In this document: one piece after another, positions 1 through 7,415 of the stretch
Layout of the letters: every line of letters begins with the position of its first letter
How positions within the stretch are numbered: position 1 is the first letter of the stretch
Assembly (NCBI GenBank): GCA_964402115.1
Contig: CAYOBW010000234.1
Span: 1-11,183, forward strand
Source of the DNA: CAYOBW01 sp964402115
GTDB lineage: Bacteria; Verrucomicrobiota; Kiritimatiellia; UBA8416; CAYOBW01
Length of the DNA: 11,183 nt
Reading direction: 5' to 3'
Notes under the pieces: model-generated
What the model was told of the DNA's origin: nothing
Seen by the model: the letters and a program-made list of their open reading frames with translations, nothing else
Databases searched by the model: none
Position numbers and translations under genes: made by a program

Positions 1-80
1 GGCGCCTGCAGCGCGCCCCGCAGCAGCTCGCCCGCGTCCGCCAGCAGCGTGGGCTGCTCCGCCTTGCGCAGTGTCGCCAT
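1..80 (-). CDS. 5' fragment of a gene downstream of zwf, possibly 6-phosphogluconolactonase
   Basis: Only the first 26 codons are inside the window; the gene runs off the left edge. Translation begins MATLRKAEQPTLLADAGELL. The ATG at 80-78 is preceded by a purine-rich GGAGAGA site directly after the zwf stop, leaving 11 nt between the genes, so it is very likely co-transcribed and perhaps translationally coupled with zwf. The fragment is too short for a motif. The idea that it is pgl (hydrolysis of 6-phosphogluconolactone, the next oxidative pentose phosphate step) rests on the frequent zwf-pgl gene order and on a start of the kind LLADAGELLRGAL, which resembles the first helix of that family. 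It could equally be another pentose phosphate or glycolytic enzyme. That it is a real gene is fairly sure; the function is a guess. Confidence 0.5.
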   Translation of the reverse strand, partial: MATLRKAEQPTLLADAGELLRGALQA

Positions 81-91
81 GCCGTCTCTCC

Positions 92-1573
92 CTATGCGCC
101 GGCGGCGGGCCAGCCGCACTCCTCCGCCAGCCGCGCCAGGCCCGCCGGACCGCGGCTGCCGAACGGGTAGGCCTCCGGCCGGATCCGGTCGGCCTCGATC
201 CGGTGCAGCAGCGGCGTGAAGACGTCCCAGGCAGCGGCCAGCTCGTCGCTGCGGATGAACAGGCCCTTCTCGCCTTCGATGACATCCAGCAGCAGGCACT
301 CGTATGCGTCAGGGATCAGCTTCTCGTTGAAGGCGGCCTTGTAGCTCAAGTCGAGATTCGTCGTCTGCAGGTCCATGGTCAGACCCGGCACCTTGCTGGT
401 CACCGCCAGGCGCAGCGCCTCGTCGGGCTGCACGCGGATGAGCAGCTCGTTCGGCGCGGGGCCGCCGGCCGAGCCGGCGAAAAGCCCGCCGGCCACGGGG
501 CGGAAGCGGATGCGGATCTCCGTGCAGCGCGTGTCCGTGGCCTTGCCCGCGCTGACCAGGAACGGCACGCCCTGCCACCGGGGATTGTCCACGCGCAGCC
601 GGGCGGCCGCGAACGTCGGCGTCAGCGAGTCGCGCGGGACGGTGGGGTCGTTCGTGTAGCCGGGCAGCTCGATCCCGCCGCGGGTGGCGGCGGCATACTG
701 CCCCAGCACGACGTCCTCCAGCCCGACCGGCGGCATGGCGCGCAGCACGGCCACCTTCGCGTCGCGCACGGCGTGGCTGTCGAGGTTCGCGGGCGGCTCC
801 ATCGCCACCAGCGCCAGCATCTGCAGCAGGTGGTTCTGGATGACGTCGCGAATAATGCCGTAATCGTCGAAATAGCCACCGCGCCCCTCGACGCCGATGT
901 TCTCCTTCCAGGTGATGGCTACGCCCTGGATGTGGTTGCGGTTCCAAAGCGGCTCGAACACCAGGTTGGCGAAGCGCAGCACCATGAGGTTCTGGATAAC
1001 CTCCTTGCCGAGGTAGTGGTCGATGCGATACGTCTCGCGCTCCACGAAGACCTTCCCCAGTTCGCGGGTCAGCGCGTCGGACGACGCCCGGTCGTGGCCG
1101 AACGGCTTCTCGATGACGACCCGCGACCACGGTCGGGCTTCGCCGCAGTAGACCAGGCCGGCGGCGCCGAGGGAGCGCGCGACGGCGAGAAAGATGGCGG
1201 GCGGGATCGCGAGATAGAAGAGCCGGTTGGGGCGCCCGGCGGGTTCCACGCGCTGCAGCTCCTGGTAAAGGTCGAGGAAGCCGTCCGCCGCGTCGTACGC
1301 CCCATGCACGTAGAAGCAGCGGTCGAGAAACTCGGCCGTGCGATCGGCGCACGCAGCCCCGGGCACATAGCGGCAGGTGAGGTGCTCGGCGATCCGCGCC
1401 CGGAAGGCGGCGAGGTTCAGCGGCGAGCGGGCATACCCCATGACCGTGAACCCGGCCGGCAGGTAGCCCTGGCAGTAGAGGGCGAACAGCGCCGGGTAGA
1501 TCTTGCGCCGGGCCAGATCGCCGGAGGCGCCAACGATCACGATGGTCAGGGGCTCGGCGGGCGGCTGGCTCAT
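92..1573 (-). CDS. zwf: Glucose-6-phosphate 1-dehydrogenase
   Basis: This 493-residue cytoplasmic enzyme oxidises glucose 6-phosphate to 6-phosphogluconolactone and reduces NADP+ or NAD+, the entry step of the oxidative pentose phosphate pathway. The N-terminal Rossmann motif GASGDLARRK is at residues 15-24. The family motif EKPFGHD is at 155-161, and the substrate-binding signature RIDHYLGKE at 183-191 contains the catalytic-region His and Lys. The conserved GYFDDYGIIRDVIQNHLLQ stretch is at 233-251. Length is normal for the family and nothing is missing. The ATG at 1573-1571 is chosen because AAGGAG lies 10 nt upstream, inside the last codons of the dsbD-like gene. The two genes are only 7 nt apart, so coupled translation is likely. 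In this operon it would supply NADPH for peroxide and thiol reduction; that link is inferred from context. Confidence 0.97.
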   Translation of the reverse strand: MSQPPAEPLTIVIVGASGDLARRKIYPALFALYCQGYLPAGFTVMGYARSPLNLAAFRARIAEHLTCRYVPGAACADRTAEFLDRCFYVHGAYDAADGFLDLYQELQRVEPAGRPNRLFYLAIPPAIFLAVARSLGAAGLVYCGEARPWSRVVIEKPFGHDRASSDALTRELGKVFVERETYRIDHYLGKEVIQNLMVLRFANLVFEPLWNRNHIQGVAITWKENIGVEGRGGYFDDYGIIRDVIQNHLLQMLALVAMEPPANLDSHAVRDAKVAVLRAMPPVGLEDVVLGQYAAATRGGIELPGYTNDPTVPRDSLTPTFAAARLRVDNPRWQGVPFLVSAGKATDTRCTEIRIRFRPVAGGLFAGSAGGPAPNELLIRVQPDEALRLAVTSKVPGLTMDLQTTNLDLSYKAAFNEKLIPDAYECLLLDVIEGEKGLFIRSDELAAAWDVFTPLLHRIEADRIRPEAYPFGSRGPAGLARLAEECGWPAAGA

Positions 1574-1580
1574 CGCGGCG

Positions 1581-3176
1581 TCACTCCTTGGGTTGCAGAA
1601 TCACGTACGTCGGCAGGCCGACGGCCCCGAAGTGGTCCATGACCGCCTTGACGGCGGGATCGCCGAGATCCTCCGCGCGGTACTTGATTCGCACGTACCC
1701 GTCCAGGCGCGCCCGCACGCCCGTATCCTGGAAGGTCGCCTTCTCCATTTTCAGGCAGTTCTTGCACCAGCTCGCCCAGAGATCGATGAACACAGGCTTG
1801 CGTTCGCGGCGGGCGAGGGCGAGGCCCTCGTCGAGCGACGTGCGCCAGCCCGCCTTGGCGGCGAGCTCGACCGCCTCGTGCGCGGTCACGGAGTCCGGCG
1901 AGACACGGGCCTGCACCAGCGTGATGCCAAGGTAGCCGTACCACAGCGCCATGAGCAGGATCAGCACGCCGAACGCGTACTTGACCCGGTTCATCCAGCG
2001 GCCGGGCTTGGGCAGGAAGGCCAGCCCGGCGCCCGCGAACGGCCAGGGCAGAGCCATGCCCGCGCCGAGCAGGAACGGCAAGAGCAGGCCGGCCGCCTGG
2101 CCACGCGCGTAGAGGTCCGCCGCGAGCAACAGCACGGAGATCAGCACCGGCGCCACGCACGCGCCGGCGAGCAGGGCCGCCAGGCCGCCCAGCACCAGCG
2201 CCGCCGCGAAGCCGCCGCGGCGCGCGCCGGCCGGCCCCTGGCCCTGGAAGCGCGAGAGGTCAATGGCGAAGACATCGAAAAGGCCCAGCCCCATGACGCC
2301 AAACACGAGCGCGATGGCGAGATTGAACCACGGCGATGCGTTCAGGGCCCCGAACTTGGCCCCGGCGAGCACCACGGCCAAGCCCAGCACACCGTAGACC
2401 ACCAGCATGCCGATCCCGTACGTGCCCCCCAGCAGGAAGCCGCGCCACCGGGAGCCGGCCCGCGCCCCAGCCCCGATGATGGCGAGATTGACCGGGATCA
2501 TGGGCAGGACGCAGGGCGTGAGATTCAGCAGCAGGCCGCCCAGCAGGATCAGCAGGACCACGGCCCCGAGGCCGCGCTTGCGCCAGGCGGTCTGCAGCGC
2601 GTCCGGCGCGGTCCCCTGCCCCGCAGCCGCACGGTCCAGGAACGCCAGGAAGGCGGTCTTATCGAGGTACCCGCTTTCGCGGCCGGCCAGCGTGAAGTGC
2701 TCCGCCTGCGCGGCCCACCCCTCGACCGGCGCCGCCGACGCGGGCGCCGCGGCCGGAGCCGTGACGGCAACCGGCACGAACGCCCCGCCCTGCAGGCGGA
2801 AGCGCACGAGCTCCGGCGGATAGCAGAGGCCGTTGCCGCACCCCTGGTACGCCACGCCGATGGCCAGGTTCGCGGCCGCCCCCGTCACCTGATAGGCAAA
2901 GGTCGTGACGTGCGCATAAGTCAGCACATTGGTTTCCGCGAACTCGTCATATTTCGCGACGGGCGGGGGCACCGTCTCCGGCGCCAGAACCGCCGGCGGC
3001 TCGACCGTAACCTGGAATTTGTCGGCGTAGACGTAGTGGTCGGGCGCGGGCGTCAGCGTCACCGTCAACCGCCCCGCACCCGCGCCGCCGGCTTGCCAGG
3101 CAGGCGCGACTTTGAAGGGGGCTTCGGCACCGGCCGTACCGACCGCCAGCGCCAAGCCCCAAGCCAGGAGGATGGC
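1581..3176 (-). CDS. dsbD: DsbD-type thiol:disulfide interchange protein (5' end in gap)
   Basis: This inner-membrane protein carries electrons from cytoplasmic thioredoxin to periplasmic thiol proteins. The reading frame is open into the N run, so 531 residues are visible and the start codon is missing. Numbered from the first visible codon, the tail of a signal peptide (AILLAWGLALAVGTAGA) is followed by a periplasmic N-terminal domain with the redox pair C113/C118 in YQGCGNGLCYPP. A membrane domain of about eight helices spans roughly 202-422, with C222 (NLTPCVLPM) and C340 (GACVAPV). A thioredoxin domain follows, with WCKNC (C471/C474) and the cis-Pro loop GLPTYV. All six redox cysteines expected of DsbD are present. 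The N-domain cysteines are one residue closer than in E. coli DsbD. The protein stops soon after the cis-Pro loop, about 25-30 residues earlier than E. coli DsbD. A TTG at 3155 is in frame but would cut into the signal peptide. Confidence 0.93.
   Translation of the reverse strand, partial: AILLAWGLALAVGTAGAEAPFKVAPAWQAGGAGAGRLTVTLTPAPDHYVYADKFQVTVEPPAVLAPETVPPPVAKYDEFAETNVLTYAHVTTFAYQVTGAAANLAIGVAYQGCGNGLCYPPELVRFRLQGGAFVPVAVTAPAAAPASAAPVEGWAAQAEHFTLAGRESGYLDKTAFLAFLDRAAAGQGTAPDALQTAWRKRGLGAVVLLILLGGLLLNLTPCVLPMIPVNLAIIGAGARAGSRWRGFLLGGTYGIGMLVVYGVLGLAVVLAGAKFGALNASPWFNLAIALVFGVMGLGLFDVFAIDLSRFQGQGPAGARRGGFAAALVLGGLAALLAGACVAPVLISVLLLAADLYARGQAAGLLLPFLLGAGMALPWPFAGAGLAFLPKPGRWMNRVKYAFGVLILLMALWYGYLGITLVQARVSPDSVTAHEAVELAAKAGWRTSLDEGLALARRERKPVFIDLWASWCKNCLKMEKATFQDTGVRARLDGYVRIKYRAEDLGDPAVKAVMDHFGAVGLPTYVILQPKE
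1584..1589 (-). promoter_or_regulatory. Ribosome binding site of zwf inside the dsbD stop region
   Basis: The bases AAGGAG form the last two sense codons (Lys, Glu) of the dsbD-like gene and sit 10 nt before the zwf ATG. This fixes the zwf start and suggests translational coupling between the two genes. Confidence 0.7.
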
Positions 3177-3276
3177 NNNNNNNNNNNNNNNNNNNNNNNN
3201 NNNNNNNNNNNNNNNNNNNNNNNNNNNNNNNNNNNNNNNNNNNNNNNNNNNNNNNNNNNNNNNNNNNNNNNNNNNN
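3177..3276. other. Assembly gap of exactly 100 Ns
   Basis: One hundred undetermined bases separate the ferritin stop codon (5 nt away) from the first readable codon of the dsbD-like gene. A round 100 is commonly used as a placeholder for a gap of unknown length, so the true distance may differ. It hides the dsbD start codon and most of its signal peptide. It could also hide a promoter, a terminator or a small gene. Confidence 0.99.
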
Positions 3277-3281
3277 CCCCG

Positions 3282-3806
3282 TCACACCGCCGCGGCGGCG
3301 AGGTCGGGCGGCATGACGAACGCGCGCGCCGCCAGTTCCTTGTCGATCATGAACAGGCCGCCGCCCTTGTCGCCCGCGAGGCGCAGCTGCGACAGGATGT
3401 TGTTGACGTTCTCTTCCTCCTCGACCTGCTCGTTGACGAACCACTGCAGGAACACATCCGTGGCGTGGTCCTTGTCCGCGCGCGCCAGGTTGACGAGGTC
3501 GTTGATGAGCGCCGTCACCTTCTTCTCGTGCTTCAGGACCTCCTCGAACAGGCCCTCAGCCGTCTTGAAAACGGCCGGCGGCTTGGCGATGGCCTCCAGC
3601 ACCACGGGCTGCCCGATCTTGATGAGGTAGAGATAAAAGCGCCACGAGTGCGTCAGTTCCTCCTGTCCCTGAACAAACAGCCACTTGGCCGTGCCGGGCA
3701 GGCCCGCGTTGGCGGCCCACGCCGACATCGCGAAGTAGAGGTACGCCGAGTATGTCTCGGCGTTGATTTGTGCGTTGATTGCCTTGACCATCTTCGTGCT
3801 GGCCAT
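3282..3806 (-). CDS. ftnA: Ferritin (non-haem, bacterial FtnA type)
   Basis: A 174-residue cytoplasmic iron-storage protein that oxidises Fe(II) at a diiron centre and stores it as a ferric mineral in a 24-subunit shell. Metal ligands fall at the same residue numbers as in E. coli FtnA: E17, E50, H53, E94 and E130 for the A and B sites, and E49, E126 and E129 for the third site. The C-terminal segment GLFMIDKELAARAF is typical of the family. The ATG at 3806-3804 is chosen because it is preceded by GGGAAGGAAA and fits the family N-terminus. The frame is open further upstream to 3974, but that part only mirrors the rubrerythrin gene. It lies 62 nt after rubrerythrin in the same operon, where it would bind iron that could otherwise react with peroxide. 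It ends 5 nt before the assembly gap. Confidence 0.95.
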   Translation of the reverse strand: MASTKMVKAINAQINAETYSAYLYFAMSAWAANAGLPGTAKWLFVQGQEELTHSWRFYLYLIKIGQPVVLEAIAKPPAVFKTAEGLFEEVLKHEKKVTALINDLVNLARADKDHATDVFLQWFVNEQVEEEENVNNILSQLRLAGDKGGGLFMIDKELAARAFVMPPDLAAAAV

Positions 3807-3868
3807 AACCGTGTTTCCTTCCCTTGTCTCGTGTCTCTTGTGTTCGCTTGTTTTGAAACTGAAACCGT
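3807..3868 (-). promoter_or_regulatory. Rubrerythrin-ferritin intergenic spacer with ferritin ribosome binding site
   Basis: This 62-nt spacer is purine-rich on the coding strand. It contains GAGACA twice, 8 nt apart (GAGACACGAGACA), and then the AAGGGAAGGAAA Shine-Dalgarno stretch at 3825-3814 that sets the ferritin start. I see no convincing -10/-35 pair or terminator hairpin, so read-through from rubrerythrin is the simplest reading. Confidence 0.5.
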
Positions 3869-4441
3869 CTACCAGTTCTCGCCGAGGAGCTCGAAGTGCG
3901 CCTGCGCATGCTGGCAAGCCGCGCACTTGTCGGGCGCGGCCTTGCCCTTGTGCAGGTAGCCGCAGTTGCGGCAACGCCAGACGACGGGCTTGTCGCGCTT
4001 GAACACGATGTCGCGCTTCAAGTTGCGCGCCAGGGCGCGGTAGCGCCGCTCATGCTGCTTCTCGGCCACCGAAATGGCGCTGAAGGCCTCCGCCACCTCG
4101 GCGAAGCCCTCCTTGCGCGCGACGGCCGCGAAGCCGGGGTACATGTCGCTCCACTCGTGGTGCTCGCCCATGGCGGAGGCCAGCAGATTCGCGGCCGTGT
4201 CGCCGATGACGCCAAACGGGAAGGCCGCCGTGATCGCGGTCTCGCCGCCCGTCATGAACTTGAAAAAGCGCTTGGCGTGTTCGCGCTCCTGGTCGGCGGT
4301 CTCCTGGAAGATGTCCGCGATCTGCACGAGCCCTTCCTGCCGCGCCTTGGCCGCGAAGTACGTGTAGCGATTGCGGGCCTGCGACTCGCCCGCGAACGCC
4401 GTCATGAGATTCTGCTCCGTCTGGCTGCCTTTCATTTCCAT
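3869..4441 (-). CDS. rbr: Rubrerythrin
   Basis: A 190-residue cytoplasmic peroxidase that reduces hydrogen peroxide to water with electrons from rubredoxin or NAD(P)H-linked reductases, typical of anaerobes. Residues 1 to about 145 form the ferritin-like four-helix domain, with diiron ligands E19, E52, H55, E93, E96, E127 and H130. Residues 152-190 form a C-terminal rubredoxin domain with Fe(SCys)4 ligands C157, C160, C173 and C176 (CRNCGYLHKGKAAPDKCAAC). The domain order is that of classical rubrerythrin, not the reversed form. The ATG at 4441 has GAGGAGG 5 nt upstream; a second ATG two codons later would be 11 nt away and is less likely. It follows the enzyme I gene by 39 nt and precedes ferritin by 62 nt. 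Its likely partner in oxygen defence is the flavodiiron protein at the head of the operon. Confidence 0.97.
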   Translation of the reverse strand: MEMKGSQTEQNLMTAFAGESQARNRYTYFAAKARQEGLVQIADIFQETADQEREHAKRFFKFMTGGETAITAAFPFGVIGDTAANLLASAMGEHHEWSDMYPGFAAVARKEGFAEVAEAFSAISVAEKQHERRYRALARNLKRDIVFKRDKPVVWRCRNCGYLHKGKAAPDKCAACQHAQAHFELLGENW

Positions 4442-4446
4442 ACCCG

Positions 4447-4453
4447 CCTCCTC
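4447..4453 (-). promoter_or_regulatory. Ribosome binding site of rubrerythrin
   Basis: GAGGAGG on the minus strand, 5 nt before the ATG at 4441. It decides between two nearby in-frame ATGs in favour of the first. Confidence 0.65.
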
Positions 4454-4480
4454 GCTGTTAATGCGTCCGTCGCACCTTTG

Positions 4481-6130
4481 TCACAAAACCACATCGTCCC
4501 CGCGTTGCGGCAACACCGCGGCGGCGGCGCGGCGCACGTCCGGAATCCGGCGCGCGCTGATGCTCACGCGGCTGATGCCGGCCGCCAGCAGGCGGGCCGC
4601 ATACCGCGGTTCGCCCCCCACCTCGCCGCACACGGAAAGCGGCTTCCCGGCGCGCCGCGCGGCGGCGGCCAGGCCGGTCAGCACTTCCCACAGCACGGGA
4701 TGATCCGGGTTGTAGTCCCCGGCCACGCGCTCGTTGTCGCGGTCCACAGCAAACAGGTACTGGATCAGGTCGTTCGTCCCCACGCTGGCGAAATCGGCCA
4801 GGCTCAGCAGCTCATCCGCCTGCCAGCAGGCGGAGGGCACTTCGAACATCGTGCCGTGCCGGATGCGGCAGCCCGTCAGCCCGCGGGTCTCCTCCTGGAA
4901 CGCGGCGCGCAGGGCCCGGAACTGCTCCCCGTCCACGACCATCGGGTACATGACATCCAGCGGGGCCATCTGCGCCGCCCGCGCCAGCGCGCGCGCCTGC
5001 GGCCCGAAGAGGTCGCGGCGCCCCAGCAGCAGGCGTGCTCCGCGCCAGCCCAACGCGGGGTTCTGCTCCTCCGGCAGCCCCATGAACGGCAGGGTCTTGT
5101 CGCTGCCGATGTCCAGCAACCGGAACACGACGGGACGGCCGTCCATGGCCTTGACCACGGCGGCGTACCGTTCGTAGAGCTCGTCCTCGGTAAAGAACCG
5201 GCCGGCGGCCATGATCTCGAATTCCGTCCGGTACAGCCCCACCCCTTCGGCCTGCATGGCCAGCGCCTCCGGGATCTCGCTGACCAGGTTCAGGTTCGCC
5301 TGGACGACGAAGCCGTCCACGGGACTCACCGGCAGCCTCACCACCGCCGCCTCGCGCCCGGGTACGCCGAGCCCGGCCAGGGTGGCGGCGGTCGGGTTGA
5401 GAATCACTTCGCCCAGCGTGCCATTGACCACGATCTCGGCATTGCACTCGACCAGCCCCCGGATGCCCGGGATCCCACTGACGGCAGGCACGCCGAGCCC
5501 GCGCGCCAGAATGGCCGCGTGCGAGTTCACGCCGCCGCGCTCCGTGACGAAGCCGCGCGTGTGGCCGACATCCATCTCCACCGTCAGGCTGGGCGTCAGC
5601 TCGACAGCTACCACCACCCGCTCCAGCCCCTTGGCGCAGGCCTGGTCGTCACACTGGAGCGTGACACGCAGGTTGGCGGCCGCATCCAGCAGCCGTCGGC
5701 GCACCTCGCCGATGTCGCTCGCGCGCTCCCGGATGTACTCGTCCTCCACGGCCTGCAGCCGGCGTTCAAACGCGTTCAACACCTCGCTGATGGCCGTTTC
5801 GGCATTGTCGCGCTTGTCGCGGATCCGCTCCGCCACCTGCTGCAGCAGCGTCGGGTCGTTGAGAATGGCCTTCTGCGCGACGAAGATGCCCGCCTCGGCA
5901 TGCCCAACCTTGGCGGCGACCGTGTGGCGCAGCCCGTCGAGCTGCTCGCCGGCGGTGCGGATGGCGCGCTTGACGCGATCCATCTCGCGTTCGACACCGG
6001 CATCCCCCACCTTGTAGACGGGCAGCGAGCGGTGCCGGTCTTCGTTGAACAGGCACACGCGTCCGACGGCCAAGCCGGGGCTCAGCCGCACACCCTTCAG
6101 CCGGATTTCGGGTTGACCGGACAACGCCAT
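4481..6130 (-). CDS. ptsI: Phosphoenolpyruvate-protein phosphotransferase (PTS enzyme I)
   Basis: A 549-residue cytoplasmic enzyme that autophosphorylates on histidine with PEP and passes the phosphate to HPr. The HPr-binding and phospho-His part covers about residues 10-250; the active His is H204 in ERGGVNSHAAILAR. The PEP-binding barrel follows, with GVGLYRTEF (R301), FRLLDIGSDKTLPF (R337), NPALGWRGAR, MYPMV, GTMFEVP (E430), GTNDLIQY (N453, D454), DRDNER (R464) and the catalytic Cys C501 in SVCGEVGGEP. All these residues match E. coli enzyme I, so an active enzyme is expected. It is about 25 residues shorter than E. coli enzyme I, with a shorter linker after VILNPT and a clipped C-terminus. 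There is no GAF domain, so it is not the PtsP type. The ATG at 6130 has AGGGGA 6 nt upstream, overlapping the stop of the preceding gene. No HPr or permease gene is seen in the window. Confidence 0.93.
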   Translation of the reverse strand: MALSGQPEIRLKGVRLSPGLAVGRVCLFNEDRHRSLPVYKVGDAGVEREMDRVKRAIRTAGEQLDGLRHTVAAKVGHAEAGIFVAQKAILNDPTLLQQVAERIRDKRDNAETAISEVLNAFERRLQAVEDEYIRERASDIGEVRRRLLDAAANLRVTLQCDDQACAKGLERVVVAVELTPSLTVEMDVGHTRGFVTERGGVNSHAAILARGLGVPAVSGIPGIRGLVECNAEIVVNGTLGEVILNPTAATLAGLGVPGREAAVVRLPVSPVDGFVVQANLNLVSEIPEALAMQAEGVGLYRTEFEIMAAGRFFTEDELYERYAAVVKAMDGRPVVFRLLDIGSDKTLPFMGLPEEQNPALGWRGARLLLGRRDLFGPQARALARAAQMAPLDVMYPMVVDGEQFRALRAAFQEETRGLTGCRIRHGTMFEVPSACWQADELLSLADFASVGTNDLIQYLFAVDRDNERVAGDYNPDHPVLWEVLTGLAAAARRAGKPLSVCGEVGGEPRYAARLLAAGISRVSISARRIPDVRRAAAAVLPQRGDDVVL

Positions 6131-6140
6131 GTAACGTCCC

Positions 6141-7334
6141 CTATGTGCCCGCGCCCAGCTCGAGGGCTCGCCTGGCGAGCTGCCGCCCCGCCTCGCGGCA
6201 GAGCTCCAAGTCGGCGGGTTTGGGCACGAACTGGACTTGCAGCGGCTCGCGCAGAAGCTCGAACTTCATGAACCGCAGATACTCTTCCACGTCGGCGGCG
6301 CCGCCCTTGGCCCAACCGTACGAGCCGAAGGCGAAGCCGGCCTTGTTGACCGGCTTCAGGCCCTTGAGATAGGTCAGCAGGCCGGCGAGGTTGGGCATGA
6401 GCGTCATGTTCAACGTCGGCGAGCCGAAGGCGATGCAGGCGGCATCGAGCACCTCGGTCACCAGCGCCGTGTTGCTGCTGTGGCTGACATTGGCAACCCG
6501 GGCCTCCACGTTCAGCTCCAGCACACCCTCCAGGATGGCGTTGGCCATCTGTTCGGTGCTGCCCCACATCGTGTCGTAGATGACCAGGACTTTCGCGCGG
6601 GGTTTCTGCCGCACCCACTCGCGATAGCGGGCCACGATCTCCGGCAGGTAGCGGCGCCAGATGACACCGTGGCTGGGCGCGATGATCTCGATGGGCAGCC
6701 CGGCCGTCTTGTCGAGCACGCGCTCGATCGGCTTGCCGTAGAGCATGACGATGTTGGCGAAGTAGGTCTTCAGCTCCTCCATCAGCACCTCGAAGGGCTC
6801 TTCGTCGTCGAAGCGGTGGTCGCTGGCGTAGTGCTGCCCGAACGCATCCATCGAGAAAAGCAGGCGCTCCTCGGGGACGTACGTGAACATGGATTCGGGC
6901 CAGTGCACCATGGGCGTCTCGACGAACGTCAGGGTGCGCCGGCCGAGCTTGAGCTCGTCGCCGGAGGTCACGATCTTCCAGCGCCAGCCGGTCGTGTCGT
7001 AGTGCAGGCTGAGCGCCGTCTTGCACTTGGCATCGCACACGAGCTCAGCCGCCGGACAAGCCTGCATGAGGCGCGGCAGGCTCCCGGAATGATCGGGCTC
7101 GGCATGGTTGCAGACCACGTACGAGACGCGGGCCGGGTCCACGTGAGCCGAGATGTGCTCGAGCAGCTTGTCGGCGTACGGCGCCTTGACCGAATCGATC
7201 ACAGCGATCTTCTCGTCCTGGATCAGGTAGGCGTTGTACGAGGAGCCGCGCTCGGTCCGGTAGCCATGAAAATCGCGCACCCCCCAGTCCACGTACCCCA
7301 CCCAATGAATACCTTCCCGCAGCGTCGTGTTCAT
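6141..7334 (-). CDS. fprA: Class A flavodiiron protein (oxygen and/or nitric oxide reductase)
   Basis: A 397-residue cytoplasmic protein that reduces O2 to water, and in some family members NO to N2O, with electrons usually supplied by rubredoxin. Residues 1 to about 245 form the metallo-beta-lactamase-like diiron domain, with ligands H77, E79, D81 and H82 in NHAEPDHSGS, H144 in PMVHWPES, D163 in SMDAFGQH and H222 in PSHGVIWR. Residues about 248-390 form the flavodoxin domain, with FMN-loop motifs YDTMWGSTEQMA, FGSPTLNM and FGSYGWAKGG. There is no C-terminal rubredoxin or flavin reductase domain, which makes it class A. The ATG at 7334 is chosen because GGGGGAGAGG lies just upstream; an in-frame TTG at 7355 has no such site. 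It is the first gene of the operon and ends 10 nt before enzyme I. Whether O2 or NO is the main substrate cannot be told from sequence. Confidence 0.96.
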   Translation of the reverse strand: MNTTLREGIHWVGYVDWGVRDFHGYRTERGSSYNAYLIQDEKIAVIDSVKAPYADKLLEHISAHVDPARVSYVVCNHAEPDHSGSLPRLMQACPAAELVCDAKCKTALSLHYDTTGWRWKIVTSGDELKLGRRTLTFVETPMVHWPESMFTYVPEERLLFSMDAFGQHYASDHRFDDEEPFEVLMEELKTYFANIVMLYGKPIERVLDKTAGLPIEIIAPSHGVIWRRYLPEIVARYREWVRQKPRAKVLVIYDTMWGSTEQMANAILEGVLELNVEARVANVSHSSNTALVTEVLDAACIAFGSPTLNMTLMPNLAGLLTYLKGLKPVNKAGFAFGSYGWAKGGAADVEEYLRFMKFELLREPLQVQFVPKPADLELCREAGRQLARRALELGAGT

Positions 7335-7341
7335 CGTCGTG

Positions 7342-7353
7342 CCTCTCCCCCTC
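7342..7353 (-). promoter_or_regulatory. Ribosome binding site of the flavodiiron protein gene
   Basis: GAGGGGGAGAGG on the minus strand ends 7 nt before the ATG at 7334. It supports that ATG over the upstream in-frame TTG. Confidence 0.65.
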
Positions 7354-7415
7354 AAAACGTCAGCCCGGTCGTCCGCGCGCCCCCCCGTTGCCGCGCGTCA
7401 CCCGGATTGCCCGTA

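Noticed and set aside
3807..3974. Upstream extension of the ferritin frame (56 extra residues)
   Set aside because: It overlaps the 3' end of rubrerythrin and its translation is an out-of-frame copy of the rubredoxin region. The ATG at 3806 has a good ribosome binding site and the family's normal N-terminus.
71..6271. Long plus-strand open frames opposite the operon (71-1642, 1503-3959, 3896-6271)
   Set aside because: They mirror zwf, dsbD, ferritin, rubrerythrin and enzyme I, whose motifs are unmistakable. One of them runs straight through the N gap. Their translations are low-complexity and unlike known proteins.
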